Counted from the stretch's first letter, positions 17,041-25,339 are shown. The stretch is DNA of 64,000 nucleotides from Humitalea sp050632385 (GCF_050632385.1 NZ_CP192599.1:2976001-3040000), one strand, 5' to 3'. Numbers and translations: made by a program. Notes: a model not told the origin generated them from the letters alone.

Positions 17041-17925
17041 TCACAACAGGTCGATGCCGCGCAGCACGGCGGCCAGCGCGGCATGGTCGGTTTCGGGCAG
17101 AGGCAAACGCGGCGGGCGCGGCGGGCCCATGTCCATGCCGATCAGGCGGAAGGCGGCCTTGGTGCCGCTGACGTAGCGTGGCCCGCCGACCCAGGGCAGC
17201 AAGGGGGCGAGCTTGCGATAGAGCGGCAGCGCCGCCTCGCGGTCGCCGGCCATTGCGGTGTGGAACATGTCGGCGCTGAGTTTGGGTGCGACATTGCTGC
17301 ACACGGCGACCCAGCCGGTGGCGCCGAGCCAAGCGGATTCGTAGCCCAGCACGCCGGCAAACACCGTCATCCGCCCGTCGCAGGCGGCCAGGATGTCGCG
17401 CACGCGCGTCACCTCCAGCGTGCTTTCCTTGACGTAGCGGCAGTTCGGAATGCGCGACAGCCGGGCCAGCGTCGCCGCCCCCATGTCCACGTTGGAGGTC
17501 GCGGGGTTGTTGTAGACCATGATCGGAATGCCGATCGCATCCGCCACGGTGCTGTAGTGGTGGAACAGCTCATCCTCGGTCGGGACCGAGTAATACGGCG
17601 GGATGATCATCACCCCGTCGGCGCCCATCGATTCGGCTTCGCGCGACAGGGCGACGACCAGGCGGGTGTCTTCCTCACCGGTGCCGATCAGCACGGGCAC
17701 GCGGCCGGCGGCGGTCTTGACCACCGTGTCCACGATGGCGGCGCGTTCGTCGCGGGATACCGACAGGAATTCGCCGGTCGAGCCCAGCGGGATCAGGCCG
17801 CGCACGCCATTGTCGATCTGATAATCCACAAGCCGGCGCAGCGCCGGCAGGTCCACAGCCGTCCCGTCCGCCGTAAACGGCGTCACCAGAACCGTGTAGC
17901 AACCCGAAAAGGGCTCACTCGCCAT
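17041..17925 (-). CDS. DapA/N-acetylneuraminate-lyase family aldolase or dehydratase
   Basis: A 294-residue TIM-barrel lyase: TVLVTPFTADGTAVD, GSTGEFLSVSRDER, Tyr motif MIIPPYYSVPTEDE, and Schiff-base Lys in CRYVKEST. The true dapA role is unlikely since it sits with a transporter and a flavin oxidase. One characterised relative type is the deaminase acting on 1-pyrroline-4-hydroxy-2-carboxylate in D-hydroxyproline breakdown (LhpC), which would fit the neighbours. ATG 17925 is preferred; a TTG at 17934 behind GGGGGGCGG is possible. It is divergent from the 965-residue oxidase. Confidence 0.88.
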   Translation of the reverse strand: MASEPFSGCYTVLVTPFTADGTAVDLPALRRLVDYQIDNGVRGLIPLGSTGEFLSVSRDERAAIVDTVVKTAAGRVPVLIGTGEEDTRLVVALSREAESMGADGVMIIPPYYSVPTEDELFHHYSTVADAIGIPIMVYNNPATSNVDMGAATLARLSRIPNCRYVKESTLEVTRVRDILAACDGRMTVFAGVLGYESAWLGATGWVAVCSNVAPKLSADMFHTAMAGDREAALPLYRKLAPLLPWVGGPRYVSGTKAAFRLIGMDMGPPRPPRLPLPETDHAALAAVLRGIDLL

Positions 17926-18005
17926 CTTGCCCAACCGCCCCCCGTCACGATGATGCCAACGGACCCCAAAGCCGCCGTCGCGGCAAGGGCTGCCCGGGAT
18001 GCCGC

Positions 18006-20903
18006 ATGCGACTGACCACCAAGAATATTAGCCCCATTGCTGAACGGGTGGGCATCCGCTTCGATGGCGAGCAGATCGTCACCATACCGGGTGAGACCAT
18101 CGCGGCGGCGCTGTCCGCCGCCGGGCATCTGCGCTTCCGCGAGACCGCGACCGGGGCGCCGCGTGGGCTGTGGTGCGGGATGGGCGCCTGCTTCGATTGC
18201 CTGGTGACGGTGGATGGCCGCGCCAATCAGCGTGCCTGCCTGGTCAAGGTCGCGGATGGCATGCAGGTCGCATCCGCCATCCCGGCCACGCCCGCCCCCT
18301 TGGCCGAGCCGCCCGAGGCCATTCCGGATCGCGCGGTCGATCTGCTGGTGATCGGTGCCGGCCCCGCCGGGCTGTCGGCGGCGGTCGCGGCGGCCGAGGC
18401 GGGCGCACGGGTCCTGGTGCTGGACGAACGCGATGCCCCGGGCGGGCAATACATGAAGCCCCTGGCGCCCAGCCACACCCATGCCTCCCCCGACCGGCAG
18501 TTCCGCCGTGGTGCGGCACTGTTTGCCCGCGCGGCCAAGGCCGGGGTCGAAATCCTGCATGGCGCGACGGTCTGGGGCGGCTTTGGCCGGGCGCCCAGCG
18601 ATTGGGCGGAGAATGACGCGGCCTCGGCGCCGGGCACCGAGATCGCGGCCGTGGTGCGCGGCACCGCCCAGACCTTCCTGCCGCGCGTGCTGGTGATCGC
18701 CGCCGGGGCGCATGAACGCCCGGTGCCGGTGCCGGGCTGGACCCTGCCGGGGGTGATGACGACGGGGGCGATGCAGACCTTGGCGCGGGCGCAAAGGGTC
18801 AGCCCGGCCGATCGCGTGGTGATCGCGGGCAATGGGCCGCTGAACCTGCAACTCGCCTGCGAACTGCTGTCGGGTGGCGTGCAGGTCGCAGCGGTGGTGG
18901 AGGCGGCTGCTGCGCCCGGGCTGGCGCCCATGCTGCGGATGGCGGCGAATGCGCCGGACCTGGCCTGGGATGGGGCGCGGTATCTGGCGCAACTGCGGGC
19001 CGCCGGCGTGCCGGTGCTTTGGGGCACGCAGGTCGTGGCCTGCGAGGGCACCGACCGCTTCACCGCCCTGCGGGTGCGCGGGCCGCGGGGTGAGCAGCGG
19101 ATCGAGGCCGGTGCCTGTGCGTTGAACCTGGGGTTCCAGCCGGAAACGGGACTCGCCCGGGCGCTTGGCTGCGCGCATCGCTTTGTCGACCAGGGGTTGG
19201 GGCGGCTGGAAACCGTGACGGATGCGGATGGGCGCACGGATGTGACCGGCGTGCTTGCGGTTGGGGATGGCGCTGCGTTGGGGGGGGCGCGGGTGGCGCT
19301 CGCGCGTGGGCGATTGGCGGGGCTGGCTGCCGCGCGCGACCTGGGGCTCGCGGCGCCGGAGGATTCTGCGACGCGCCGCGCGCTGGCGCGGGCGGAGCGA
19401 TTCCAAGTGGCGCTGTGGTCGGCCTTTGCGGCGCCGGCCTTCGACATCGCGGCCATCGCCGACAGCACCATCATCTGCCGGTGTGAGGAGGTCACGGCGG
19501 GCATGCTGCGGGCGCAGCGCCTGTCGTCCCTGCCCGCGCTGAAGAAGGCGACCCGCGCCGGGATGGGCAGGTGCCAGGGGCGGATGTGCGGGGCGACCGT
19601 GGCGCGGCTGACAGGCACCCAGGCCGAGGCGGGTTTTGCCGCGCCGCGCGCGCCGATCAAGCCGGTGCCAGCGGCCGCGCTGCGGCATGAATGGCCGGAA
19701 TGGCCGGCCTCCCCCATCGTCGCTTCCCCGGTCCCGATCACCTGGCGCCAGGCGAGGCCGCCGGTCGTGCTGCCGGCGCAGGCGGAATTCGTCGTGGTCG
19801 GCGGCGGTGTGGTGGGGCTGGCGACGGCGCTCTACCTGGCACGGGAGGGGCGCGAGGTCGTGCTGCTGGAACGCGACGAGCCTGGGCTGGCGGCCAGCAC
19901 CGCGAACGCGGGCAGCCTGCATGTGCAACTGCTGTCCTATGATTTTGGCGAGGTCGCCGATGCCGCCGGCACGGCGGGCCCCGCGAGCGACACCCTGCGC
20001 CTGGGCCCGGCGTCGATCGCGCTGTGGCACGAGATCGCGGGCCAGGCCGGCGAGAGCCTCGGCATCCGCCAGGAAGGCGGGCTGATGCTGGCGGAGACGG
20101 AGCAGGAATTCGCCTGGATCCGCGGCAAGGTCGCGATGGAACGGTCGCTTGGGATCGACACCCATGTGGTCGGCGCCAATGAATTGTATGCCCTGGCGCC
20201 CTACCTCGGCGCCGGGTTTGTGGGTGCCGCCTTTTGCCCGACCGAGGGGCAGATCGACCCGCTGCGCGGCACCATGGCACTGGCCGCCCAGGCACGGGCC
20301 GCCGGCGTGCGGATCGTGTCGGGGGTCGAGGTGCAGGGGCTGGCCCCCGGCTGGTCCGTCGCCACCGATGCCGGGACCATCCGCGCCGGCCGCGTCATCA
20401 ACGCCGCCGGCCCCTGGAGCGGGCGGGTCGCGGCACTGGCCGGGCTGTCACTACCGGTCAAAGGCGCCGTCCAGCAGGTGGTGGTGACCGAAGCGGCGCC
20501 GCCGATGCTGCGGCATCTGGTTGCCCATGCCGGGCGGCATTTGTCGCTGAAGCAGGGCGATGCGGGGCACCTGGTGATCGGCGGTGCCTGGCCGGGCGAC
20601 CAGGATGCGGCGACCGGGGCGACGCGGAACCGGCGCCGCGGGATCGAGGGCAATCTATGGGTGGCGGGGCGCGTTGCGCCGGCGTTGGCGGGGCTGCATG
20701 TGCTGCGCGCCTGGACCGGCATGAACGTCGCGATCGACCGCGCGCCGCTGGTGGGTGAGCACCCTGCGGCGCCGGGCCTGTTCCATGCCGTCACCGGCAA
20801 TGGCTATACGCTGGGTCCGGTCGTGGCGCGGATGGCGGCCGATGCGGCGCTTGGGCGCGACACGCCTCCGGCGGCGTTCCTGCCGGCGCGGTTTGGTCAG
20901 TAG
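18006..20903 (+). CDS. Three-domain fused flavin oxidase/dehydrogenase (HcnABC/OoxABC/LhpFEB-like)
   Basis: A 965-residue single polypeptide. Residues 1-95 form a [2Fe-2S] ferredoxin-like domain with Cys 57, 62, 65 and 78 (HcnA/OoxC type). Residues about 110-545 form a pyridine-nucleotide oxidoreductase domain with VIGAGPAGL at 115 and a BFD-like cluster motif, Cys 491, 493, 523 and 528 (HcnB/OoxA type). Residues about 595-965 form a DadA/D-amino-acid-oxidase domain with VVVGGGVVGLATALYLA at 596 (HcnC/OoxB type). These are usually three genes for HCN synthase, opine oxidase or D-hydroxyproline dehydrogenase. The DapA-like lyase and ABC genes opposite favour imino-acid catabolism. The frame is uninterrupted. 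Confidence 0.9.
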   Translation: MRLTTKNISPIAERVGIRFDGEQIVTIPGETIAAALSAAGHLRFRETATGAPRGLWCGMGACFDCLVTVDGRANQRACLVKVADGMQVASAIPATPAPLAEPPEAIPDRAVDLLVIGAGPAGLSAAVAAAEAGARVLVLDERDAPGGQYMKPLAPSHTHASPDRQFRRGAALFARAAKAGVEILHGATVWGGFGRAPSDWAENDAASAPGTEIAAVVRGTAQTFLPRVLVIAAGAHERPVPVPGWTLPGVMTTGAMQTLARAQRVSPADRVVIAGNGPLNLQLACELLSGGVQVAAVVEAAAAPGLAPMLRMAANAPDLAWDGARYLAQLRAAGVPVLWGTQVVACEGTDRFTALRVRGPRGEQRIEAGACALNLGFQPETGLARALGCAHRFVDQGLGRLETVTDADGRTDVTGVLAVGDGAALGGARVALARGRLAGLAAARDLGLAAPEDSATRRALARAERFQVALWSAFAAPAFDIAAIADSTIICRCEEVTAGMLRAQRLSSLPALKKATRAGMGRCQGRMCGATVARLTGTQAEAGFAAPRAPIKPVPAAALRHEWPEWPASPIVASPVPITWRQARPPVVLPAQAEFVVVGGGVVGLATALYLAREGREVVLLERDEPGLAASTANAGSLHVQLLSYDFGEVADAAGTAGPASDTLRLGPASIALWHEIAGQAGESLGIRQEGGLMLAETEQEFAWIRGKVAMERSLGIDTHVVGANELYALAPYLGAGFVGAAFCPTEGQIDPLRGTMALAAQARAAGVRIVSGVEVQGLAPGWSVATDAGTIRAGRVINAAGPWSGRVAALAGLSLPVKGAVQQVVVTEAAPPMLRHLVAHAGRHLSLKQGDAGHLVIGGAWPGDQDAATGATRNRRRGIEGNLWVAGRVAPALAGLHVLRAWTGMNVAIDRAPLVGEHPAAPGLFHAVTGNGYTLGPVVARMAADAALGRDTPPAAFLPARFGQ

Positions 20904-21169
20904 GCCGGTTCGTTGCCGCGATAGGTGCCGCCGCTACCATAGGAGGGCGGCTGCTGCGACCGGTCGTAGAGCAGCCCTGCCCCGGCACCGACCCCGGCGC
21001 CGATCAGCGCGCCCCAGCCGGCATTGCCGCTGAAGGATCCGGCGATTCCGCCAAGCGCCGCGCCACCCAGCGCGCCCGTGGCGGTGCGCCGGCCGGTGTC
21101 GCTCATGTCGGTGCAGGCGCCGAGGGTGAGAAGGGCGAAAAGGGCTGCGGCACATCGGGGGCGGCGCAT
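20897..21169 (-). CDS. Glycine-zipper small lipoprotein (module 1)
   Basis: A 90-residue protein. Signal peptide MRRPRCAAALFALLTLGAC ends in a lipobox (TLGAC), so Cys19 is probably lipidated. A glycine-zipper hairpin follows (GALGGAALGGIAGSFSG and ALIGAGVGAGAG), with a short Tyr/Gly-rich tail. Glycine-zipper proteins associate with the outer membrane and can oligomerise. It closely resembles the zipper proteins at 21918 and 22767. It is last gene of the 22625-20897 unit and overlaps the oxidase 3' end by 7 bp, convergently. Confidence 0.8.
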   Translation of the reverse strand: MRRPRCAAALFALLTLGACTDMSDTGRRTATGALGGAALGGIAGSFSGNAGWGALIGAGVGAGAGLLYDRSQQPPSYGSGGTYRGNEPAY

Positions 21170-21192
21170 GGGCGTGTCCTCCTTAAAGGCGC

Positions 21193-21420
21193 TTACTGCT
21201 CCGATCCCGGCCCGAGCGCCGAATCATACACGAAGCCGCCGCCGCCCGGCCCGGCCGCGTAGCCCGCGCCATCCCAGGCGCCATTGCCGGCGAAGGTCGC
21301 GCTGGGGTCGCTGTTGCCGGCGCCCATCGGGTCGAACTGGAATTCGCTGTTCGGCGAACAGGCCGCGACCGCGATCAGCAGCGGCAAGGCCAGGGCGAGA
21401 GGTGTAACGGAGCGGCACAT
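21193..21420 (-). CDS. 75-residue lipoprotein, unknown function
   Basis: It starts at MCRSVTPLALALPLLIAVAAC, a lipoprotein leader with lipobox AVAAC. The remainder is short, Gly/Asn/Ser-rich and lacks helices or zipper motifs (PNSEFQFDPMGAGNSDP). It lies 23 bp before zipper 1 and 17 bp after Rap1a-like 1. It appears only in this module of the three. I do not recognise a family; small size and clear lipobox make it a credible gene. Confidence 0.65.
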   Translation of the reverse strand: MCRSVTPLALALPLLIAVAACSPNSEFQFDPMGAGNSDPSATFAGNGAWDGAGYAAGPGGGGFVYDSALGPGSEQ

Positions 21421-21437
21421 CGGTTCGAATATCCTTG

Positions 21438-21887
21438 TCAGCGGGCGGCGCGGCGCGCGGGCGTGGGGCATGGGTAGGTCGCGCGGGCAAAGCGCAACAC
21501 GCCCTCCAGCGCCGGTTCGCCGGCCCGTTGCGGCTGGGTCGCGGCCCATTCGGCAAAGCCGATCCCCACCTGCGCGACCGATGGCGCCGGGGTGGGCAGG
21601 CAGAAGACCGGCGGGCGCTGTGCGGCACCGCGGCGGGCGCCGGGCCGATGCACCGCCGCGTGATATTGCCCGGCGGCGGTCAGGAAGCCCTGGCAATAGG
21701 CGATGGCTTCAAGCCGCATGACCGGGCCTATCGTGGGGCCAGGCGCGCAGATCGCGGCCAGTTCGGCGACGGTTCGCGCATGGATCGGCAGCGGCGCCGG
21801 CGCGGTTTGGGCATGGGCCGCCGATGACAGCGCCGCGAAGGCCAGCAGCGCCGCCGGGACACGGGCCTTCATCCATGGGGTCCGCAT
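21438..21887 (-). CDS. Rap1a/Tai-like secreted protein (module 1)
   Basis: A 149-residue periplasmic protein. ATG 21887 follows AGGAG at 8-base spacing; the leader ends AAHAQ. The mature part has the Rap1a/Tai pattern: helix with LAAICAPG, then RLEAIAYCQGFLTAAGQY, FCLPTPAPSVAQVGIGF and a terminal ARATYPCP. The four cysteines would allow two disulfides. Rap1a-type proteins are immunity proteins against Tae4-class type VI amidase effectors, but many homologues are orphans. No effector or secretion gene is in the window, so an immunity role is unproven. Confidence 0.78.
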   Translation of the reverse strand: MRTPWMKARVPAALLAFAALSSAAHAQTAPAPLPIHARTVAELAAICAPGPTIGPVMRLEAIAYCQGFLTAAGQYHAAVHRPGARRGAAQRPPVFCLPTPAPSVAQVGIGFAEWAATQPQRAGEPALEGVLRFARATYPCPTPARRAAR

Positions 21888-21917
21888 CCTGAGATCTCCT
21901 GTTTCGATGGTCGCGGT

Positions 21918-22202
21918 TCAGTACGTCCGCAGGCCCTGCTCGTAGCCGCGTTGATAGGCCTGGGACTGGGCGCGTTGTTCGGAATTCACGGTCTGCTGGT
22001 ACAGGTAGCCGGCACCTGCCCCGACCGCGCCGCCGATCGCGGCACCCCAGCCGGCATGGCCGGCAAAGGAACCCGCGATGCCGCCGACCGCGGCGCCGAT
22101 GCCGGCGCCCGTCAGCGTGCTGCGTTCATTCGGCGACATCTGGGCGCAGGCGCCAAGGGCAAGGGCCGCGACAAGCGGCAGGGCGAGACGGGACGCACGC
22201 AT
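21918..22202 (-). CDS. Glycine-zipper small lipoprotein (module 2)
   Basis: A 94-residue protein starting at ATG 22202 (a GTG directly upstream is the weaker start). The leader MRASRLALPLVAALALGAC has lipobox ALGAC. A glycine zipper follows (GAGIGAAVGGIAGSFAG, AAIGGAVGAGAGYLY), then a Gln/Arg/Tyr tail (SQAYQRGYEQGLRTY). It sits 15 bp after Rap1a-like 2 and 30 bp before Rap1a-like 1. It is a paralogue of the zipper genes at 20897 and 22767. Confidence 0.8.
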   Translation of the reverse strand: MRASRLALPLVAALALGACAQMSPNERSTLTGAGIGAAVGGIAGSFAGHAGWGAAIGGAVGAGAGYLYQQTVNSEQRAQSQAYQRGYEQGLRTY

Positions 22203-22217
22203 CACGGATGGCCTTCT

Positions 22218-22625
22218 CTAACGGGGCGCGGGGGCGCGGCGGGCAGGCGTCGGGCAGGGATAGGCAGCCTGGGCGAATCGCAGCAGGCCATCGAGCGCGG
22301 GTTCGCCCGCCCGGGTCGGATTCTCACCCGCCCAGGCGACAAAGGCGACGGCGGCCTGGGCCACCGAGGGCGCGGGGGTCGGCAGGCAGAACAGCGGGCG
22401 ATGGCGCCCGCCCGCGCGATGCAGGGCCGCGTGGTATTGCCCGGCGGCGGTGACGAAGCCCTGGCAATAGGCGATGGCTTCGAGGCGCGCGACCGGGGGC
22501 AGCGCATCCGCCGGGCCGCAGACTGCCGCGAGATCCGCGACGGTATGGACGGCCGTGGTCGGCGCCTGGGCCAATGCGGGGCCAGCGAGGCAGACCGCCA
22601 CGGCGGCGGCGAAGAATGGGCGCAT
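22218..22625 (-). CDS. Rap1a/Tai-like secreted protein (module 2)
   Basis: A 135-residue protein. ATG 22625 follows GGGAG; the leader MRPFFAAAVAVCLAGPALAQ is clear. Shared core is LAAVCGPAD, RLEAIAYCQGFVTAAGQY, LFCLPTPAPSVAQAAVAF, FAQAAYPCP. It shares a 25-bp identical DNA block with copy 1 (22457-22481 against 21686-21710), so duplication was fairly recent or homogenised. It is first gene of the 22625-20897 unit, behind the hairpin at 22710. Confidence 0.78.
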   Translation of the reverse strand: MRPFFAAAVAVCLAGPALAQAPTTAVHTVADLAAVCGPADALPPVARLEAIAYCQGFVTAAGQYHAALHRAGGRHRPLFCLPTPAPSVAQAAVAFVAWAGENPTRAGEPALDGLLRFAQAAYPCPTPARRAPAPR

Positions 22626-22709
22626 GGTCAGGACGGCTCCCTCAAGACTCGCCGGGCCTGGGGCCAGCCGGCGTCTGGGGATCAGCATACCGCGATGGGC
22701 GCGAAGGCC

Positions 22710-22745
22710 AAGCGGTGCGCGCGGGTTGTTCCACGCGCACCGCTT
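22710..22745. terminator. 12-bp stem-loop separating module 3 from modules 2 and 1
   Basis: AAGCGGTGCGCG (22710-22721) pairs exactly with CGCGCACCGCTT (22734-22745) around a 12-base loop. It lies 22 bp after the module 3 zipper stop on the minus strand. A U tract is absent, but the stem is strong and well placed to end or attenuate transcription. Confidence 0.6.
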
Positions 22746-22766
22746 CACGCCGGGGTGGAGGCGGCC

Positions 22767-23081
22767 TCAGTTCTGGCGATAGTACGGCTGGTTCTGCTGG
22801 TAGTTCCGCTGGTACTGGTTCTGCTGGTAGCGCCGCTGCTGCGTCTGCTGCGACTGGTCGTAGAGATAACCGGCCCCCGCACCGACGCCGGCGCCGATCA
22901 GCGCGCCCCAGCCGGCATTGCCGCTCAAGGACCCAGCCAGGCCGCCCAGGGCGGCGCCACCCAGGGCGCCGGTGCCGACGCTCTGCTGCTGCTGGCTCAT
23001 CCCGCCACAGGCGCCGAGCGACAGAAGCCCCATCAGGGGCACGGCGAGGCGCAAGCCCCGCAGGGAGATTGTCCGGACCAT
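22767..23081 (-). CDS. Glycine-zipper small lipoprotein with Gln/Tyr-rich tail (module 3)
   Basis: A 104-residue protein whose ATG begins one base after the Rap1a-like 3 stop (TGA G ATG), implying coupled translation. The leader ends with lipobox SLGAC. The zipper is GALGGAALGGLAGSLSG and ALIGAGVGAGAGYLYD, almost the same as zipper 1. The C-terminal 30 residues are rich in Gln, Asn, Tyr and Arg, low-complexity and absent from zipper 1. The family resembles rickettsial 17-kDa antigen-type zipper lipoproteins only in the zipper. Confidence 0.8.
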   Translation of the reverse strand: MVRTISLRGLRLAVPLMGLLSLGACGGMSQQQQSVGTGALGGAALGGLAGSLSGNAGWGALIGAGVGAGAGYLYDQSQQTQQRRYQQNQYQRNYQQNQPYYRQN

Positions 23082-23082
23082 C

Positions 23083-23508
23083 TCAGCGCACTCCTCGGGC
23101 AGCGACGGGACAGGGGTAGGTCGCCTGGGCAAAGCGCAGCAGGCCATCGACCGCGCGCTCCGATGCGAATTGCGGGTTCTGGGCGGCCCAGTTCGCGAAG
23201 GCGATACCGGCCTCGGCCACCGTGGGGCCGGGCGAGGTCAGGCAGACCAAGGGCCGGCGCGTGCCGGTGGTGGGCGTGAGCGAGGTGTAGATCTGGCCGG
23301 AGGCGGTCAGGTAGCCCTGGCAATAGGCGATCGCCTCAAGCCGATGCACGCCCGTGGTCCGCGGGGCGCACATGTCGGCGAGTTCGCTGACGGTGGTGAC
23401 ATCGGTCACGCGATCGGAACCGGGTGGCGTGGCGGGCGCCGCGCCCTGGCCAAAGGCCGGCAAGGCGAGGCAAGCGGCAAGTGCCGCCGCCGGAATCATG
23501 GTCCGCAT
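23083..23508 (-). CDS. Rap1a/Tai-like secreted protein (module 3)
   Basis: A 141-residue protein with leader MRTMIPAAALAACLALPAFGQG. It is the most divergent of the three: LADMCAPRT, RLEAIAYCQGYLTASGQI, LVCLTSPGPTVAEAGIAF, FAQATYPCP. The four cysteine positions are kept. It is first gene of a two-gene unit with its glycine-zipper partner. Whether it neutralises a toxin or is a cell-envelope protein cannot be decided from sequence. Confidence 0.76.
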   Translation of the reverse strand: MRTMIPAAALAACLALPAFGQGAAPATPPGSDRVTDVTTVSELADMCAPRTTGVHRLEAIAYCQGYLTASGQIYTSLTPTTGTRRPLVCLTSPGPTVAEAGIAFANWAAQNPQFASERAVDGLLRFAQATYPCPVAARGVR

Positions 23509-23543
23509 GGGGTCGTATCCTCCCCTCGACCCTCAAGGGAGGG

Positions 23544-24830
23544 TCAGAGTACGCCCATAACGCGCGGCAACCACAAAGCGATGCCTGGAAAAACGACGAC
23601 GGCGGCCAAGGACATGAACATGGCCAGGATCATCCAGATGACCCAGGGGATCGTCGATTCCATCGACACCCCGGCGATACGGCAGGACACCATCAGGTTG
23701 ACCGCCATCGGCGGGGTGAACTGCCCGATGGCGATCTTCATGGTCAGGACCACGCCGAACCAGGTCAGGTCCCAGTGGTAGAATTGCGCGATCGGCAGCA
23801 GCACCGGCAGCAGGATCAGGAAGGTGGAGACACCGTCCAGGAACATCCCGATCAGCACCAGCACCACCATCAGCAGCGCGATGGTGCCGTATTCGCCGAG
23901 ATGCAGGCCAACGATCCAATCGGCGACCGGCTGCACGATGCCAAGCGTGCTGGTGGACCAGGCGAAGACCGAGGCCAGGGCGATCACCGACAGGATGATG
24001 CCGGAGAGTTCGGCGGCCTCGACCAGCATTTCATAGACGTCGCGCAGGGTCAGGGTGCGATAGACGACGAAGCCGACGAAGAGCCCGTAGAAGACGGCCA
24101 TGACGGCGGCCTCGGTCGGGGTGAACAACCCCGCGCGCATGCCGCCCAGGATGACCACGGGCGCCATCAGGCCCCAGATCGCTTCCTTGAAGGTGCGCCA
24201 GATCGACAGGGCCTCGCGGTCGGGATTCTTGCCGCCAAAATCCTTGATCCAGGAAATGATGAGAACCGCGACGATGATCGCGCAGCCCGCCAGGATGCCG
24301 GGGAACATCCCCGCCATGAAGATCGCCGGCACCGATACCCCCGGCACCAGCACGGCATAGACGATGAAGGCGATGGAGGGCGGGATCAGGATGTCGGTCG
24401 CGGCGGCTGCCGCGACGGTGCTGGCGATGAAGGGGCGCGGATAGCCATCCTGCACCATGCCGCGCGTCACCACCTGGCCGACGGCCGCCGAGGTCGCGGG
24501 GCCGGAGCCGGAGATCCCGCCGATCACCATCGCCACCAGCACGGAGACGGAGGCCAGTGCCCCCCTGCCCGCCCCGACCAGCGCCGTCGCGAAACGCACC
24601 AGCCGCAGCGCCACGCCCGTGCGATCGAACACGCTGCCGACCAGCACGAACATCGGGATGGCCATCAGCGGATATTTCGCGATCCCGGCGTAGACATTCG
24701 TCGGCATCGCCATGATCGACTGGTCGGCCAGCCAGATGCAGAAAGCGCCCGCCAGCCCCAGGGCGACGCCGATCGGCACGCCGCCGAACAGCATGGCGAC
24801 GAAGCCGGCGAAGAGGATGGTGCCGATCAC
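23544..24830 (-). CDS. dctM: TRAP transporter large permease (DctM)
   Basis: A 428-residue membrane protein with about a dozen helices. It carries DctM hallmarks: ISGSGPATSAAVGQV, DILIPPSIAFIVYAVL, GLFTPTEAAVMAVFYGL, and the C-terminal QFTPPMAVNLMVSC. The start is a GTG sharing GTGA with the DctQ stop. It is the last gene of DctP-DctQ-DctM and forms a sodium-driven importer with them. The ketoacid dehydrogenase genes upstream suggest an organic acid substrate. Confidence 0.95.
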   Translation of the reverse strand: MIGTILFAGFVAMLFGGVPIGVALGLAGAFCIWLADQSIMAMPTNVYAGIAKYPLMAIPMFVLVGSVFDRTGVALRLVRFATALVGAGRGALASVSVLVAMVIGGISGSGPATSAAVGQVVTRGMVQDGYPRPFIASTVAAAAATDILIPPSIAFIVYAVLVPGVSVPAIFMAGMFPGILAGCAIIVAVLIISWIKDFGGKNPDREALSIWRTFKEAIWGLMAPVVILGGMRAGLFTPTEAAVMAVFYGLFVGFVVYRTLTLRDVYEMLVEAAELSGIILSVIALASVFAWSTSTLGIVQPVADWIVGLHLGEYGTIALLMVVLVLIGMFLDGVSTFLILLPVLLPIAQFYHWDLTWFGVVLTMKIAIGQFTPPMAVNLMVSCRIAGVSMESTIPWVIWMILAMFMSLAAVVVFPGIALWLPRVMGVL

Positions 24831-25336
24831 CCGGGCTGGCCCTTCAGCACACGCACCAGCCGCCCGGCGGCCCTGGCCACGACGAAGGCCGACAAGACAG
24901 GCAGCCAGCCCGTGTACCACCAGTTCGGATTGCCGAGGCCGTTGGACAGAACCTCATACCGGTACTCGTCCCAGGCCAGCTTGGCGCCGAAGACCACGAG
25001 CAATCCGAAGCAGAGGATGGTCAGCAGCATGGCGACGGCTTCGGCATTGCGCCGGCCACGGGCGGGCAGCAGGTCGATGAAATAGCCGATGCGGATGTGC
25101 CGGCCCGTCGCGGTGGCGACGGCGGTGCCGAGCAGGGCGACGACCACCATCAGCACCACCGAATATTCCTCGGTGAAGGCCAGCGAGACATTGGTCAGGT
25201 AGCGCGTCACCACATTGGCCGCGGTGATCAGCGCCATGGCCGCCATCGCGGCGGCCATGAGGATTTCCTCCAGCTTCAGCGGAACGCGGGTCTTTGGGTT
25301 GTCACGCCCGCCGGAAAAATCCGCTTCCGCTGCCAT
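24827..25336 (-). CDS. dctQ: TRAP transporter small permease (DctQ)
   Basis: A 169-residue protein with four predicted membrane helices. DctQ landmarks are ANVVTRYLTNVSLAFTEEYSV in helix 2 and GRHIRIGYFIDLLPARGRRN in the loop. It lies 3 bp after the DctP stop and overlaps DctM by 4 bp, so the three are translationally linked. It acts as scaffold for the large permease. Confidence 0.94.
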   Translation of the reverse strand: MAAEADFSGGRDNPKTRVPLKLEEILMAAAMAAMALITAANVVTRYLTNVSLAFTEEYSVVLMVVVALLGTAVATATGRHIRIGYFIDLLPARGRRNAEAVAMLLTILCFGLLVVFGAKLAWDEYRYEVLSNGLGNPNWWYTGWLPVLSAFVVARAAGRLVRVLKGQPG

Positions 25337-25339
25337 GGG

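Noticed and set aside
17950..18015. 21-codon ORF overlapping the start of the fused oxidase (possible leader peptide)
   Set aside because: No ribosome site and no regulatory hairpin; a short frame like this is common by chance.
17883..20165. Long minus-strand open frame opposite the fused oxidase, and similar long frames at 44899-47985 (+) and 54913-57162 (+)
   Set aside because: They are Arg/Gly/His-rich antisense readings of strong genes, produced by high GC, and contain no domain motifs.
20897..23508. Type VI secretion effector-immunity locus
   Set aside because: No amidase effector, Hcp, VgrG or secretion component is present; only the Rap1a-like resemblance supports it.
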